A stretch of 17,126 bases of DNA from DATBWZ01 sp036514535 (GTDB lineage: Bacteria > JAMCPX01 > DATBWZ01), in NCBI GenBank assembly GCA_036514535.1, contig DATBWZ010000055.1, positions 1 to 17,126 of the forward strand, in the 5' to 3' direction. The position numbers were made by a program, and so were the translations under genes. Below are positions 1-7,503 of this stretch, piece by piece; the first letter of the stretch is position 1, and each line of letters starts with the position of its first letter. Below the pieces are notes generated by a model that made no database searches, had not been told where the DNA came from, and was given only the letters and a program-made list of their open reading frames with translations.

Positions 1-355
1 CCACGCCCGCCTCAATTGCAGCGCGATTGGTCCCCTTCTCCACCGGCTCAACAATGGTCTCTCCATGAACGAGTACAATTTGCGCGCCCAGGACCCTTGC
101 CCTGCTCACCAGCCCTCCAATCATCCCGGGTGGACAGTGGGTAATCTCTGCGCCTGGAATTGTCTTTATCTTTTTTGTCTTATTCAATTCTACACTAACC
201 TCAACAACTTTTGGAATCACTGTATCAATATTTGAGATATCCAGATGATCTGTAATAGCTATGGCCTTCAAACCGATATGTTCCGCCCTTCTGACAAGTT
301 CAGAAGGGAGAAGTTCACCATCGCTGAACAGGGTATGAGTATGCAAGTCAAACAT
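1..355 (-). CDS. PHP-domain metal-dependent hydrolase (partial, C-terminus outside window)
   Basis: This is the N-terminal 118 residues of a protein of the polymerase and histidinol phosphatase (PHP) superfamily, whose members hydrolyse phosphoesters with a cluster of two or three metal ions. The start reads MFDLHTHTLFSDGE, with metal-binding His5 and His7. Further motifs are ITDHLD (residues 34-39), PGAEIT (67-72) and VHGET (97-101), which match the later ligand positions of the family. The ATG at 355 is preceded by TAAGGAGGAATAG, a strong Shine-Dalgarno sequence. It begins 22 bp after the stop of the DUF4388 regulator gene and is probably the distal gene of the operon that starts near 4675. 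The family includes histidinol phosphatases and other phosphoesterases. The substrate cannot be told from this fragment, and no signal peptide is visible, so it is likely cytoplasmic. Confidence 0.88.
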   Translation of the reverse strand, partial: MFDLHTHTLFSDGELLPSELVRRAEHIGLKAIAITDHLDISNIDTVIPKVVEVSVELNKTKKIKTIPGAEITHCPPGMIGGLVSRARVLGAQIVLVHGETIVEPVEKGTNRAAIEAGV

Positions 356-376
356 CTATTCCTCCTTATTTTGATT

Positions 377-1915
377 TCATTGTACTACAAGCCCCAGAAG
401 CCGATTAAGGGGCATAAAACTGCCTTTTACATCCTGCGGTGAAATTATAAAAAGTGTATCCTCCTTTTTGATTGAAAATTCTTCCTGAACATTCATAAAC
501 TGCTGCTGAGTTGGTTTCTTGGAAGAAAAAAGTACAAATACAGTGGGGCTGCAAACCTTTTCATTGAAATATAGGTTAGCTTCCTTAAGCGATTTTACAA
601 CATTTTGTTCTCCGCCATCATACAAAAACAGAACGCCAAGCATACCGCGCAGAAAAGTATGCCATATAGGCTTAAATTCTTCACCTGGCGGTACCACGAA
701 AAAATTTACCTCCACACTCTCGCTCAGTGTCAGTGTACCAACATATCCAATTGGATTACCATCCCTGGGGGTTTTTGAAAGGAACTCTCTACTAAGAGTA
801 AAACCGGTGATATCTCTGCAAGTATTTATAAATTTCTTCAACGTTTTCCATCCAGGAGAAATTATCAGAATTTTCCCCCTTTCTATACCCAGCCCTGTTT
901 TTCTGCCAAGAGTAATTATATCCCTAATTTTGAATATCTGATCCGGAAGCAGGAGGGTCTTTCTAATAGTCCTCCTCGGTTTTGACTCCTGCTTTACAAT
1001 ATGGACAACACCTTCCTTAATAAGGGTATTAATCGCCTGATAAACCTCATAATCGGGATACGAACAGTTATCAACTATATCCCCTATCACCTGGTAGAAT
1101 TCAAGCAGAAAAACTATCTCCTGCGTAATTGCCGTAAGATCATTTTTAATATCTTTTGGTGAAACCTTTAATTTCAAAATAGAATCAACACCTGGAAAAG
1201 AATCCTTCATCTTCTCCCATTCATCAAGTTGCCTCATTCCCTCCATTATTAAAATATCGATAGGCCTGTTGATGCGAACAAGAGTAAGCACCTTGGTCGG
1301 AATAAACTCAAATTTTCCTTCTTTCCATGCAAGCAATCTGAAAAATGCCTTCTCTCCTTCAATTTTGCCAAGATTTGCATTGATTATGTTTCCATTCTGA
1401 AGGTAGACAAACCCTTTAAGTTCGCTTTTATTCATTACTATTGCACCAGTTTTCTTATTCATGCTTAATATCTGAATAAGGTCAACCAACGGAATCTGGG
1501 AAATATTGCCCTCAATCTCGGTATCCGTACCGGAAACCCTTGCAATTTTTTCGATCTTTTCATAGAATGACACAACTTTCTCAACAATTTTCTCAATCGT
1601 AATAGGTCTAACCAAAAATACATCCTTGAAAGGCTGATAACTCTCAATACGCTTCTCCGTATTGGATATAAAAATTATCGGTATGTTTGCAGTCTTTGGA
1701 TTGCTTCTAATTATAGCAGAAAGCCTTTCACCATCAATAAGCGGAAGGTCTATGCCGATTATCAGGACATCGGGCAGTTCAATAAGTATTTGTTCTAGAG
1801 CCTTTACCCCGTCAACCGAGCTGATAGTATTATACCCTCTTGCTTTAAGAGTATCTTTGATCGCTATCACCAATTTCTGATCGCTGTCAGCAATGATAAC
1901 CTTTCTCTTTATCAT
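377..1915 (-). CDS. Pseudo-receiver / DUF4388 (PatA-like) / degenerate GTPase-like regulator, 512 aa
   Basis: Residues 4-120 form a CheY-like receiver. The phospho-acceptor position is Gly54 (VLIIGIDLPLIDG, next acidic residue Asp56) and the invariant Lys is Arg103 (FLVRPI), so ordinary aspartyl phosphorylation is unlikely. Residues 130-230 are a DUF4388 or PatA N-terminal-like domain (IEGNISQIPLVDLIQIL, then YLQNGNIINANLG), common in response regulators of deltaproteobacteria and cyanobacteria. Residues 255-310 resemble a winged helix. Residues 345-512 follow the outline of an MglA/Ras-like GTPase: a P-loop-like strand (KILIISPGWKTLKKF), a switch-II-like VPPGEEF (408-414) before WHTFLRGMLGVLFLYDG, and a strand ending in SSKKP where NKxD is expected. 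The P-loop is too short and lacks GK[ST], so nucleotide binding is doubtful. The ATG is 4 bp after the previous stop, with AGGGA upstream. Domain calls 1 and 2 are firm; the GTPase-like call is an inference from pattern. Confidence 0.85.
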   Translation of the reverse strand: MIKRKVIIADSDQKLVIAIKDTLKARGYNTISSVDGVKALEQILIELPDVLIIGIDLPLIDGERLSAIIRSNPKTANIPIIFISNTEKRIESYQPFKDVFLVRPITIEKIVEKVVSFYEKIEKIARVSGTDTEIEGNISQIPLVDLIQILSMNKKTGAIVMNKSELKGFVYLQNGNIINANLGKIEGEKAFFRLLAWKEGKFEFIPTKVLTLVRINRPIDILIMEGMRQLDEWEKMKDSFPGVDSILKLKVSPKDIKNDLTAITQEIVFLLEFYQVIGDIVDNCSYPDYEVYQAINTLIKEGVVHIVKQESKPRRTIRKTLLLPDQIFKIRDIITLGRKTGLGIERGKILIISPGWKTLKKFINTCRDITGFTLSREFLSKTPRDGNPIGYVGTLTLSESVEVNFFVVPPGEEFKPIWHTFLRGMLGVLFLYDGGEQNVVKSLKEANLYFNEKVCSPTVFVLFSSKKPTQQQFMNVQEEFSIKKEDTLFIISPQDVKGSFMPLNRLLGLVVQ

Positions 1916-1918
1916 AAA

Positions 1919-3769
1919 TTACAGTTCCCTGTATCCAAGATATTTATCCTGGAGTTTTGCAATAAGGTTTTCAATAATAAAGGTATCGCTGGTGTGAAAG
2001 GTTTTTATTTTACCATTCTGCTCTTTTCTAAAAAATAATCCGTATGAAAAATCCTCTGTTACTGCAATAAAGAAATTCCCTTTTCCCGCATTATCTTCCG
2101 GAATTTTTATATTTCTTACAAAGGGTGGTGCATCTGTGTTTTTATCAACCTCAAGATTGTAAATCCTTAAAACAGTGGGATCCGCAGAAATTGAATTAAC
2201 CCTTTCAAATAATTTTTTTCCGTGTTCGCCTAATTTGACAAAAAATGCGCCCATCAGGGACGCATTAATTGATAACTCATCTGCCAAGGTTTCAATAATG
2301 TCTTCAAGTGTCTCTTCGTTTATGGCCAACTGTTTGCTGATCCCTTCAACCATGGGGTCTTCGGCAGAGCCTGCGGAAGCAGTTGCGGATTTGGAATCTT
2401 CAGCCAAAAGTATATCAACACAATCCCAAAAGTGTTTGTCTTCAAGGGAAAATTTGCAGAATAAACTTTTTTTCTGTTCCTCCATTCTTTTATTAATTTT
2501 GTAAAGAAGCATATCAAGCGTCCCGCCGTCCTTGGGAAAACTGCCTGAGGAGATTCTCAGAGAGAAACCGGTGGACATCTCTCCTTCCTGCATGTAGATT
2601 TTTCCTTTCAGCGCAGAAATTAATCTTCTTACTGTGATCAACGAACCGAAGTAATCGGTCTCTGGTAGAAGAACATAGTATTCATTCTCTTCTTTTTTAG
2701 CCACAATATCAGTACCCCTTATACAGTCAAAAACAACCTCCACAAATTTCTGAAAGGTTGAATTAATTATGTATTCAGAAAATGCACCTTTTATTTCGCT
2801 AATATTTTCTATCCTTAATAAAATAAGAGAAAGGTTTCTTTTGAACCTCTTGGACTTAGAGAGTTCTTTTTCCACATAATCAGCAAGGTAATAAAAGGAG
2901 TATGCTCCCGTTGCAGAATCCTTCAATGTTGACTGATTATAGAATGTTGCTCTGAAAGAGTTATCAAATGCAACTCCGGCAAATCCCATAATGGATTTTA
3001 TGAGGTTCTTCTCTTTTTCATCAAGAGTTTTATCGGTGTCAAGAAATATCAGGGTCAGCACGGAAGAGGTATTTCCTTTTACGGAAACCCATGTAGCGTT
3101 ATCTTTGTTGAATATTCCATCCTGTGAAAGATTATGTATTTCCCTTTCATCAAGAGGTATCTTCTCGGCAGACGCTGTTCCGCTATCGGCAATTTTTTTG
3201 AAAACCATATTGCCGTCTGTGGAACACCAAACTACGCCGGATCTTGCGCGGCTAATGTCAATCAGAATCCCAAGCAAGAGAAGAGCAAGCGAATTAATGT
3301 CCGTGGTTACAAGAATTTTCATGCACTTCTGATATAGGTTTAAAAGATTCATATATTCCAAACCTTCGGTAAAAAGTTTTGAGTATTCAAAGTTCAACTG
3401 TTGCTTTTCACTAATTTTTTTAATAATATTAAGAACACTTTCCTTTTTAAATGGTCTGGGAAGATATTCGGTAGCGCCTGCTTTCATTGTCTCGGAAATA
3501 TTTCCAATATCCTCGGAATTTAAAATGGCGACAATACTTGTTTCCGGATGAGTAAGCCTCACCCCCCTTATAGACCTCAACCCCTCGGAAAATCCGGAGC
3601 AGAGGGATACAAAGATTGCCTTATAACCGCCATCGTTAAGCAATTCCACCGCAATAAGAGTATTATCGGCTACCTTCAGCGTCAAACCCGCTGAAACAAG
3701 GATTGGCTCCAGTTCCGGTGAAACATCCCTTTTGTTATCAATTAGCAGAACTTTTTCGTTCTCTTGCAT
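1919..3769 (-). CDS. Pseudo-receiver / GAF / degenerate GGDEF multidomain signalling protein, about 616 aa
   Basis: Numbering starts at the ATG at 3769. Residues 6-122 are a receiver-like domain (KVLLIDNKRD, then YKAIFVSLC). Its phospho-acceptor position is Ser55 and the conserved Lys is Arg105 (EYLPRPF). Residues 145-275 look like a GAF sensor (GILIDISRARSGVVWCSTDG). Residues 283-435 align with a GGDEF domain (DSATGAYSFYYLADYV replaces the usual D-LTGLYNRRYL). The active-site GGDEF is EENEY (360-364, VAKKEENEYYVLLPE), so diguanylate cyclase activity is not expected. Residues 475-616 are an alpha/beta region I do not recognise; it may be another sensor. No signal peptide or membrane segment is seen. 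An in-frame TTG at 3814 and an ATG at 3781 could extend the N-terminus, but the receiver begins right after the 3769 ATG. The gene overlaps the end of the VanZ gene by 32 bp and sits 4 bp from the next regulator, so it is co-transcribed with both. Confidence 0.85.
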   Translation of the reverse strand: MQENEKVLLIDNKRDVSPELEPILVSAGLTLKVADNTLIAVELLNDGGYKAIFVSLCSGFSEGLRSIRGVRLTHPETSIVAILNSEDIGNISETMKAGATEYLPRPFKKESVLNIIKKISEKQQLNFEYSKLFTEGLEYMNLLNLYQKCMKILVTTDINSLALLLLGILIDISRARSGVVWCSTDGNMVFKKIADSGTASAEKIPLDEREIHNLSQDGIFNKDNATWVSVKGNTSSVLTLIFLDTDKTLDEKEKNLIKSIMGFAGVAFDNSFRATFYNQSTLKDSATGAYSFYYLADYVEKELSKSKRFKRNLSLILLRIENISEIKGAFSEYIINSTFQKFVEVVFDCIRGTDIVAKKEENEYYVLLPETDYFGSLITVRRLISALKGKIYMQEGEMSTGFSLRISSGSFPKDGGTLDMLLYKINKRMEEQKKSLFCKFSLEDKHFWDCVDILLAEDSKSATASAGSAEDPMVEGISKQLAINEETLEDIIETLADELSINASLMGAFFVKLGEHGKKLFERVNSISADPTVLRIYNLEVDKNTDAPPFVRNIKIPEDNAGKGNFFIAVTEDFSYGLFFRKEQNGKIKTFHTSDTFIIENLIAKLQDKYLGYREL

Positions 3770-4151
3770 ATTCACGACCATAAAGAAACAATGATTTGCC
3801 CCGGATAAATCCAAAATAACCTAAAACTCCGCCAGTTATGTCGGCAAGAACATCTATAACGCTTGCAACCCTGTTATCCGTAAAAATCTGGTGAAATTCA
3901 TCGGTGATCCCATAAATAAAAATAAACAGTAATACCCGGAAGAACGATGTTCTTCCCCATTGCTTTGAATAAGCCCTTGTAAACAACACTCCAAGCACAG
4001 TATAAAGCAGGATATGAACTAATTTATCAACGTGTGGAAAAGGCAATACATTTATTGGCAGGGATTGTGATGATAAAAAAAATATAAAGGCGCAATAAAG
4101 CGCTGTGGGAAACCAGTAGTATAGAAAAAGATACCAGGAATTTGCTTTCAC
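3738..4151 (-). CDS. VanZ-family integral membrane protein
   Basis: A 137-residue membrane protein with about four hydrophobic segments (roughly residues 8-28, 44-60, 70-88 and 98-117). It carries the family signature YGITDEFHQIF (80-90), followed by SVIDVLADITGGVLGYF (97-113). It is named after VanZ of the enterococcal vancomycin cluster, which gives low-level teicoplanin resistance by an unknown mechanism. Most chromosomal members have no known function, so resistance should not be assumed here. Translation starts at a GTG that overlaps the stop of the upstream nuclease gene as GTGA, which implies translational coupling. The length is normal for the small single-domain members of the family. 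Its C-terminal coding region overlaps the start of the following signalling gene. Confidence 0.88.
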   Translation of the reverse strand: MKANSWYLFLYYWFPTALYCAFIFFLSSQSLPINVLPFPHVDKLVHILLYTVLGVLFTRAYSKQWGRTSFFRVLLFIFIYGITDEFHQIFTDNRVASVIDVLADITGGVLGYFGFIRGKSLFLYGREYARERKSSAN

Positions 4152-4645
4152 ATCTTGTATTTGCCGAAATCCTCAGGAGGCAAGCTTTCAAGGAGTTCCG
4201 CCCATTTTTTCTTGATCTCTTCTTCGGTAAGGCCATCCTTTGTCATCTCCATCTGCAAAGATTTGGCTATAACCTGTTCCTCAACAAAAATCGGAGATTC
4301 TGTGCGCAGGGCGATTGCTATTGCATCACTCGGCCTTGAATCGATCTGAAATTCATCCCCCTTAATTTTTATAAAAATGGTTGCATAGTATGTATTATCC
4401 CTCAGATCATTTACCACAATTTTGTTAATAGTAGCGTTCAAACTCTCCAGGATGTTTTTAATCAGATCATGCGTAAGCGGACGGACGAACTTAACCTTCT
4501 GCAACTCCATGGCAATCGCACTGGCCTCCATAATGCCTATCCAAATAGGCAGGGACCTTTTTCCCATCTCATCCCTGAGAATCACTATTGGCGATGAGGT
4601 TGAGGGGTCCATTGTAAGACCAAGCACTTTCATTTCTATTATCAT
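4148..4645 (-). CDS. Bifunctional nuclease (BFN/DUF151) family protein
   Basis: A 165-residue protein of the DUF151 family, named after plant proteins with RNase and DNase activity and widespread in bacteria, where the role is largely untested. Hallmarks are SLPIWIGIMEASAIAMEL (31-48), RPLTHDL (55-61) and IDSRPSDAIAIALR (101-114). The tail LTEEEIKKKWAELLESL is typical of bacterial members. It is the first gene after the promoter at 4675-4703, with a leader of only about 20-25 nt. GAAGGTG lies about ten bases before the ATG. A second in-frame ATG at codon 5 has no better ribosome site. The next gene (VanZ) starts on this gene's stop codon. The protein has no signal sequence and is expected in the cytoplasm. 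Confidence 0.92.
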   Translation of the reverse strand: MIIEMKVLGLTMDPSTSSPIVILRDEMGKRSLPIWIGIMEASAIAMELQKVKFVRPLTHDLIKNILESLNATINKIVVNDLRDNTYYATIFIKIKGDEFQIDSRPSDAIAIALRTESPIFVEEQVIAKSLQMEMTKDGLTEEEIKKKWAELLESLPPEDFGKYKM

Positions 4646-4674
4646 TTATTTATACACCTTCTACTTTTGTTACA

Positions 4675-4703
4675 ATTATACCATTCCAGGAGCATCAAGT
4701 CAA
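4675..4703 (-). promoter_or_regulatory. Near-consensus sigma-70 promoter for the bfn-vanZ-signalling operon
   Basis: On the minus strand, TTGACT (4703-4698) and TATAAT (4680-4675) are separated by exactly 17 bases. This is one mismatch from the full housekeeping consensus. The predicted start of transcription is about 4668, giving a short leader before the ATG at 4645. It lies in the 106-bp gap after pth, the longest break between genes in the lower half of the window, so it probably starts a new transcription unit. Confidence 0.8.
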
Positions 4704-4751
4704 ACGCTTTTTTATTCCGAATTGACTCATAATTAATGTAACCCGGACCGG

Positions 4752-5345
4752 CTACTCAGGGAAACCTAAATTATGATTTAACCTGAGTCTGCGATTGTAC
4801 TTATTCATGGCAAAATCCGGGCCGTTGCTAAGTATTTCAATAGTTGCCTGGATTGTAAAATTTAAAAAGTTATCTAAAATTTCTTTTTCTTCTTCGTAAA
4901 ATTTTGACAAAACATAATCTGCCGGATCCTGTCCTATGGAGGGTTTCCCTATTCCAAGTCTCAAACGGATGAATTCATCCGTCCCAATGGAAGAAATTGT
5001 TGACTCAACGCCTTTATGACCGCCAGCCCCGCCGGATTTTTTTATCTTTATCTTTGAAAAATCAAGGTCTAAATCGTCGTGCAACAGAATAAAATCATTA
5101 CTGGAAATATGGAATTTGCGAAAAAGCTGCGCCACTGCAACTCCACTTTGATTCATATAGAGAGCGGACTTTGCCAGTATAATTCCGCCGAATTTTCTGC
5201 TTATGCCGTAACAGGAAAATGTTAAGTTTTTATCAATTGATACATTTAATGAATCAGCAACTTTTTGAAGGAGAATAACCCCAAGATTGTGCCGCGTGAG
5301 GGCATACTTCCTTCCGGGGTTGCCAAGCCCCACAACTAATCTCAT
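4752..5345 (-). CDS. pth: Peptidyl-tRNA hydrolase
   Basis: A 197-residue protein that recycles peptidyl-tRNAs released by stalled ribosomes by cleaving the ester bond between peptide and tRNA. The bacterial Pth signature is complete at the N-terminus: VVGLGNPGRKYALTRHNLG, with Asn9 and catalytic His19. It is followed by LYMNQSG (Asn65) and the HDDLDL loop (Asp90 equivalent to E. coli Asp93). The GGAGGHKGVES segment has Lys111 where E. coli has Asn114, a variation I believe occurs in other lineages. The start codon shares one base with the rplY stop (TAATG), so the two are translationally coupled. The rplY-pth pairing is ancient and conserved. A weak hairpin, without a T-tract, follows the stop. 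Confidence 0.96.
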   Translation of the reverse strand: MRLVVGLGNPGRKYALTRHNLGVILLQKVADSLNVSIDKNLTFSCYGISRKFGGIILAKSALYMNQSGVAVAQLFRKFHISSNDFILLHDDLDLDFSKIKIKKSGGAGGHKGVESTISSIGTDEFIRLRLGIGKPSIGQDPADYVLSKFYEEEKEILDNFLNFTIQATIEILSNGPDFAMNKYNRRLRLNHNLGFPE

Positions 5346-6067
5346 TATTCCTTTTTCTGCTCCTTTTTACCTTCCGGTGGCGCCTCTGCCGCTTTTTCAG
5401 TCTTTTCCTCTCCTTCCTCTTCTTCCTCCTCCTTCTTGCCCTTTCCAACCACCTCAGGTTCAAGCAATCCAGGCACAGCAGCAGGAGCAGCCTCCTCTTC
5501 CTTAAGAACCGACACAGCAGCAATAGCAAAATTGCTGTCAGCAATGACCTTTACCCCTTCAGGAAGTTTTATATCCATAACATGAATGGAATGTCCAAGT
5601 TTTAAATCAGTCACATCAACCACAATCTTATCCGGAATGTTTCCGGGCAAGCACTCCACCTCAAGTTCCCTTCTGACATGTTCCAGGATGCCGCCCATTG
5701 TAACACCCATGGCTTTTCCTGTCAGTTCAAGCGGGACTTTAATCTTGATCCTATGTTCAAGCGAGATCTCATAAAAATCAACATGCTCTACTTCCCTGCT
5801 GACTGGATTGATATCGTAATCCTTAACCACAACTATTTTACCGTTGATATCCGGGTTGTCTGCTTTCAGGGTGAGCAGCAGGTTCATCCCTTTTCCTCCC
5901 TGTTTCAGCAACTCTTTCAGCTCTTCAATATTTACGTTTACAGGGATTGCATTCCTCAAGCCTTTACCATAAATTATGGCCGGGGTTCTGCCTTCCCTTC
6001 TGATTTTTCTTGCAGATATTCTTCCAAAAATCTGCCTCTTTTCAACACTTAGTATATTTTGCTCCAT
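5345..6067 (-). CDS. rplY: 50S ribosomal protein L25 / general stress protein Ctc
   Basis: A 240-residue protein of the long CTC form of L25, which binds 5S rRNA in the large ribosomal subunit. The N-terminal L25 domain (to about residue 90) contains RREGRTPAIIYGKG and VEHVDFYEIS. The C-terminal TL5-type beta domain (about 95-185) contains VPLELTGKAMGVTMGGILEH, LPGNIPDKIVVDVTDLKLGHS and the family-typical IKLPEGVKV. The last 45 residues are a low-complexity Ala/Glu/Lys tail, common in this family outside the enterics. The start at 6067 is chosen over an upstream TTG at 6094 because the ATG has AAGGAGG six bases before it and begins the family's usual N-terminus. It lies between prs and pth, the same order as in Bacillus (prs-ctc-pth). 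Confidence 0.95.
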   Translation of the reverse strand: MEQNILSVEKRQIFGRISARKIRREGRTPAIIYGKGLRNAIPVNVNIEELKELLKQGGKGMNLLLTLKADNPDINGKIVVVKDYDINPVSREVEHVDFYEISLEHRIKIKVPLELTGKAMGVTMGGILEHVRRELEVECLPGNIPDKIVVDVTDLKLGHSIHVMDIKLPEGVKVIADSNFAIAAVSVLKEEEAAPAAVPGLLEPEVVGKGKKEEEEEEGEEKTEKAAEAPPEGKKEQKKE

Positions 6068-6073
6068 GTTTAA

Positions 6074-6080
6074 CCTCCTT
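6074..6080 (-). promoter_or_regulatory. Ribosome binding site that fixes the rplY start
   Basis: AAGGAGG, a full anti-SD match, ends six bases before the ATG at 6067. It lies beyond the prs stop region's overlap with the longer TTG-initiated reading and rules in favour of the 240-residue form of L25. Confidence 0.85.
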
Positions 6081-6086
6081 GATGGT

Positions 6087-7028
6087 TTAAACAAATAATG
6101 AACTTACCGAAGACTCTTCGTGAATCCTCTTTATCGCCTCACCCAGTATCTCGGAAATTGTAAGAACTTTTATCTTTTTGGAATTACTTGCTTTCTCACT
6201 CAATGGAATCGTATCAGTAACAATTATTTTAGAGATCTCCGACTGTCCAATCTTCTCAACAGCATTGCCGGAAAATACGGGATGAGTACAGCAGGCGTAT
6301 ACCGATGCCGCGCCCTTGTCTTTTAAGGCTTTTGCTGCCTGGGTAAGAGTTCCAGCAGTATCCACCATGTCGTCCACAAGCACCGCTGTTTTGGATTCCA
6401 CTTCGCCAATAATATTCATAATTTCAGCAACATTCGGACCGACACGCCGTTTATCAATTATAGCCAGACCGCAGTTAAGCCTCTTTGCGTACGCTCTTGC
6501 CCGTTCTACGCCGCCGGCATCGGGAGAAACAATTACAATATCGTTTTTGAAATTTTCTGCGATGAACTTCAAAAGGACAGGTGTAGCGTACAGGTGATCA
6601 ACAGGAATATTAAAAAACCCCTGAATCTGTCCTGCATGAAGATCTATTGTCAAAACCCTGTTTGTTCCTGCTGTGCTCAAAATGTCAGCAACAAGCTTTG
6701 CAGATATCGGGGTTCTCGGCGCAACTTTCCGGTCTTGCCTTGCATAGCCATAATAGGGAATTACTGCGGTTACACGTTTGGCAGAAGCCCGCTTCAGTGC
6801 ATCAACCATTATAAGAAATTCCATAATATAGTGATTGACCGGCATGCAGAAAGACTGAAGGACAAAAATATCATTGCCCCTGACATTCTCCTCAATCTCC
6901 ACAAATATCTCACCATCGCTAAACGACTTGACAGTGGCTTTGCCAAGAGTGAGACCGAGATAGCTGCAAATCTTATCAGCCAGCAAAATATTTGAATTGC
7001 CTGAAAATATCTTCAATTTGCCCAACAT
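6087..7028 (-). CDS. prs: Ribose-phosphate pyrophosphokinase (PRPP synthase)
   Basis: A 313-residue class I PRPP synthase that transfers pyrophosphate from ATP to ribose 5-phosphate. It supplies nucleotide, histidine, tryptophan and NAD synthesis. Motifs in order: FSDGEIFVEIEENVRG (36-51), PYYGYARQDRK (91-101) for ATP binding, IDLHAGQIQGFF (128-139) with active-site His131, the catalytic flexible loop DKRRVGPN (192-199), and the ribose-5-phosphate loop VLVDDMVDTAGT (216-227). The length is the usual 310-320. The gene lies between tRNA-Gln and rplY. No clear Shine-Dalgarno precedes the ATG at 7028, which is preceded by an A/T-rich run. Together with the tRNA only 34 bp upstream, this suggests its mRNA is made by processing of a tRNA-containing transcript. 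Confidence 0.97.
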   Translation of the reverse strand: MLGKLKIFSGNSNILLADKICSYLGLTLGKATVKSFSDGEIFVEIEENVRGNDIFVLQSFCMPVNHYIMEFLIMVDALKRASAKRVTAVIPYYGYARQDRKVAPRTPISAKLVADILSTAGTNRVLTIDLHAGQIQGFFNIPVDHLYATPVLLKFIAENFKNDIVIVSPDAGGVERARAYAKRLNCGLAIIDKRRVGPNVAEIMNIIGEVESKTAVLVDDMVDTAGTLTQAAKALKDKGAASVYACCTHPVFSGNAVEKIGQSEISKIIVTDTIPLSEKASNSKKIKVLTISEILGEAIKRIHEESSVSSLFV

Positions 7029-7062
7029 AAATAATAATAGTTCGTCGGTTCCGCCAAATACA

Positions 7063-7134
7063 TTGGGGCGGGAGGATTCGAACCTCCGAATGCGGGATCC
7101 AAAGTCCCGAGACTTACCGCTTGTCGACGCCCCA
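7063..7134 (-). tRNA. tRNA-Gln (anticodon TTG)
   Basis: A 72-nt cloverleaf. The acceptor stem TGGGGCG pairs with CGCCCCA (with the bacterial tRNA-Gln U1-A72 pair). The D arm is GAC/GTC. The anticodon stem CGGGA/TCCCG encloses CTTTGGA with anticodon TTG. The T arm is GGAGG-TTCGAAT-CCTCC. The discriminator base is A, and CCA is not encoded, so CCA must be added after transcription. It lies within a closely packed series between spoVG (21 bp) and prs (34 bp), in the same orientation, so it may be released from a polycistronic transcript. Confidence 0.95.
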
Positions 7135-7155
7135 GCATACTCGCTCCTGCCATCA

Positions 7156-7479
7156 CTATTGCTGAATGTCTGCTGGTTTGTTTTCTGCGGTATCCTCTGT
7201 GTCTTCTACCTGCTTGCGATATTCCTTAAGAATGGCTGACTCTATTCTATCACGCATATCGCTGTTCAAAGGATGCGCCATATCTTTATAAGAACCATTC
7301 TTTGTCTTCCTGCTAGGCATAGCAACAAAGAGACCGTTATTTCCATTGATTATTCTCAGATCCCTTACAATGAAACAGTCATCAAAAATAATACTGGCAA
7401 ATCCCTTCAGCCGCTCAGCTTTGCCTTCATCCGCTTCATTTTTTTCTACAGGGAAGACCTTTACCTCTGTAATCTCCAT
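7156..7479 (-). CDS. spoVG: SpoVG family regulator
   Basis: A 107-residue SpoVG protein. In Bacillus, Staphylococcus and Borrelia, SpoVG is a site-specific DNA- and RNA-binding regulator affecting septation, capsule or virulence genes. Its role outside Firmicutes and spirochaetes is little studied. The core is intact: MEITEVKVFP at the start, LKGFASIIFDDCFIVRDLRII (24-44), NGLFVAMPSRK (48-58) and DMAHPLNSDMRDRIE. The C-terminal 25 residues are polar and acidic. The ATG is preceded by GAGGAGG. It lies 24 bp after ispE and just before tRNA-Gln and prs, which matches its position in the Bacillus ispE-to-pth region. Nothing here indicates sporulation. Confidence 0.95.
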   Translation of the reverse strand: MEITEVKVFPVEKNEADEGKAERLKGFASIIFDDCFIVRDLRIINGNNGLFVAMPSRKTKNGSYKDMAHPLNSDMRDRIESAILKEYRKQVEDTEDTAENKPADIQQ

Positions 7480-7503
7480 AACATCCTCCTCTTTTCTAAA
7501 AAA

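Noticed and set aside
519..941. Plus-strand 140-residue reading opposite the DUF4388 gene
   Set aside because: No ribosome site or recognisable domain, and it is fully antisense to a coherent multidomain protein.
3770..3814. TTG start adding 15 residues to the receiver-GAF-GGDEF protein
   Set aside because: No ribosome site, deeper overlap with the VanZ gene, and the receiver fold begins directly after the ATG at 3769.
4698..4727. AGTCAA/TTGACT inverted repeat overlapping the bfn -35 as an operator
   Set aside because: Only 6-bp arms with an 18-bp gap; one arm is simply the -35 hexamer, and chance is likely.
4730..4760. Hairpin GTAGCC/GGTTAC after pth as an intrinsic terminator
   Set aside because: The stem has six pairs including a G-T, and the following sequence is ATTAATTATG without a T-run; too weak to call.
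5254..5544. Arg/Lys-rich 96-residue reading on the minus strand
   Set aside because: It is an out-of-frame reading of the Glu/Lys tail of L25 and the start of pth.
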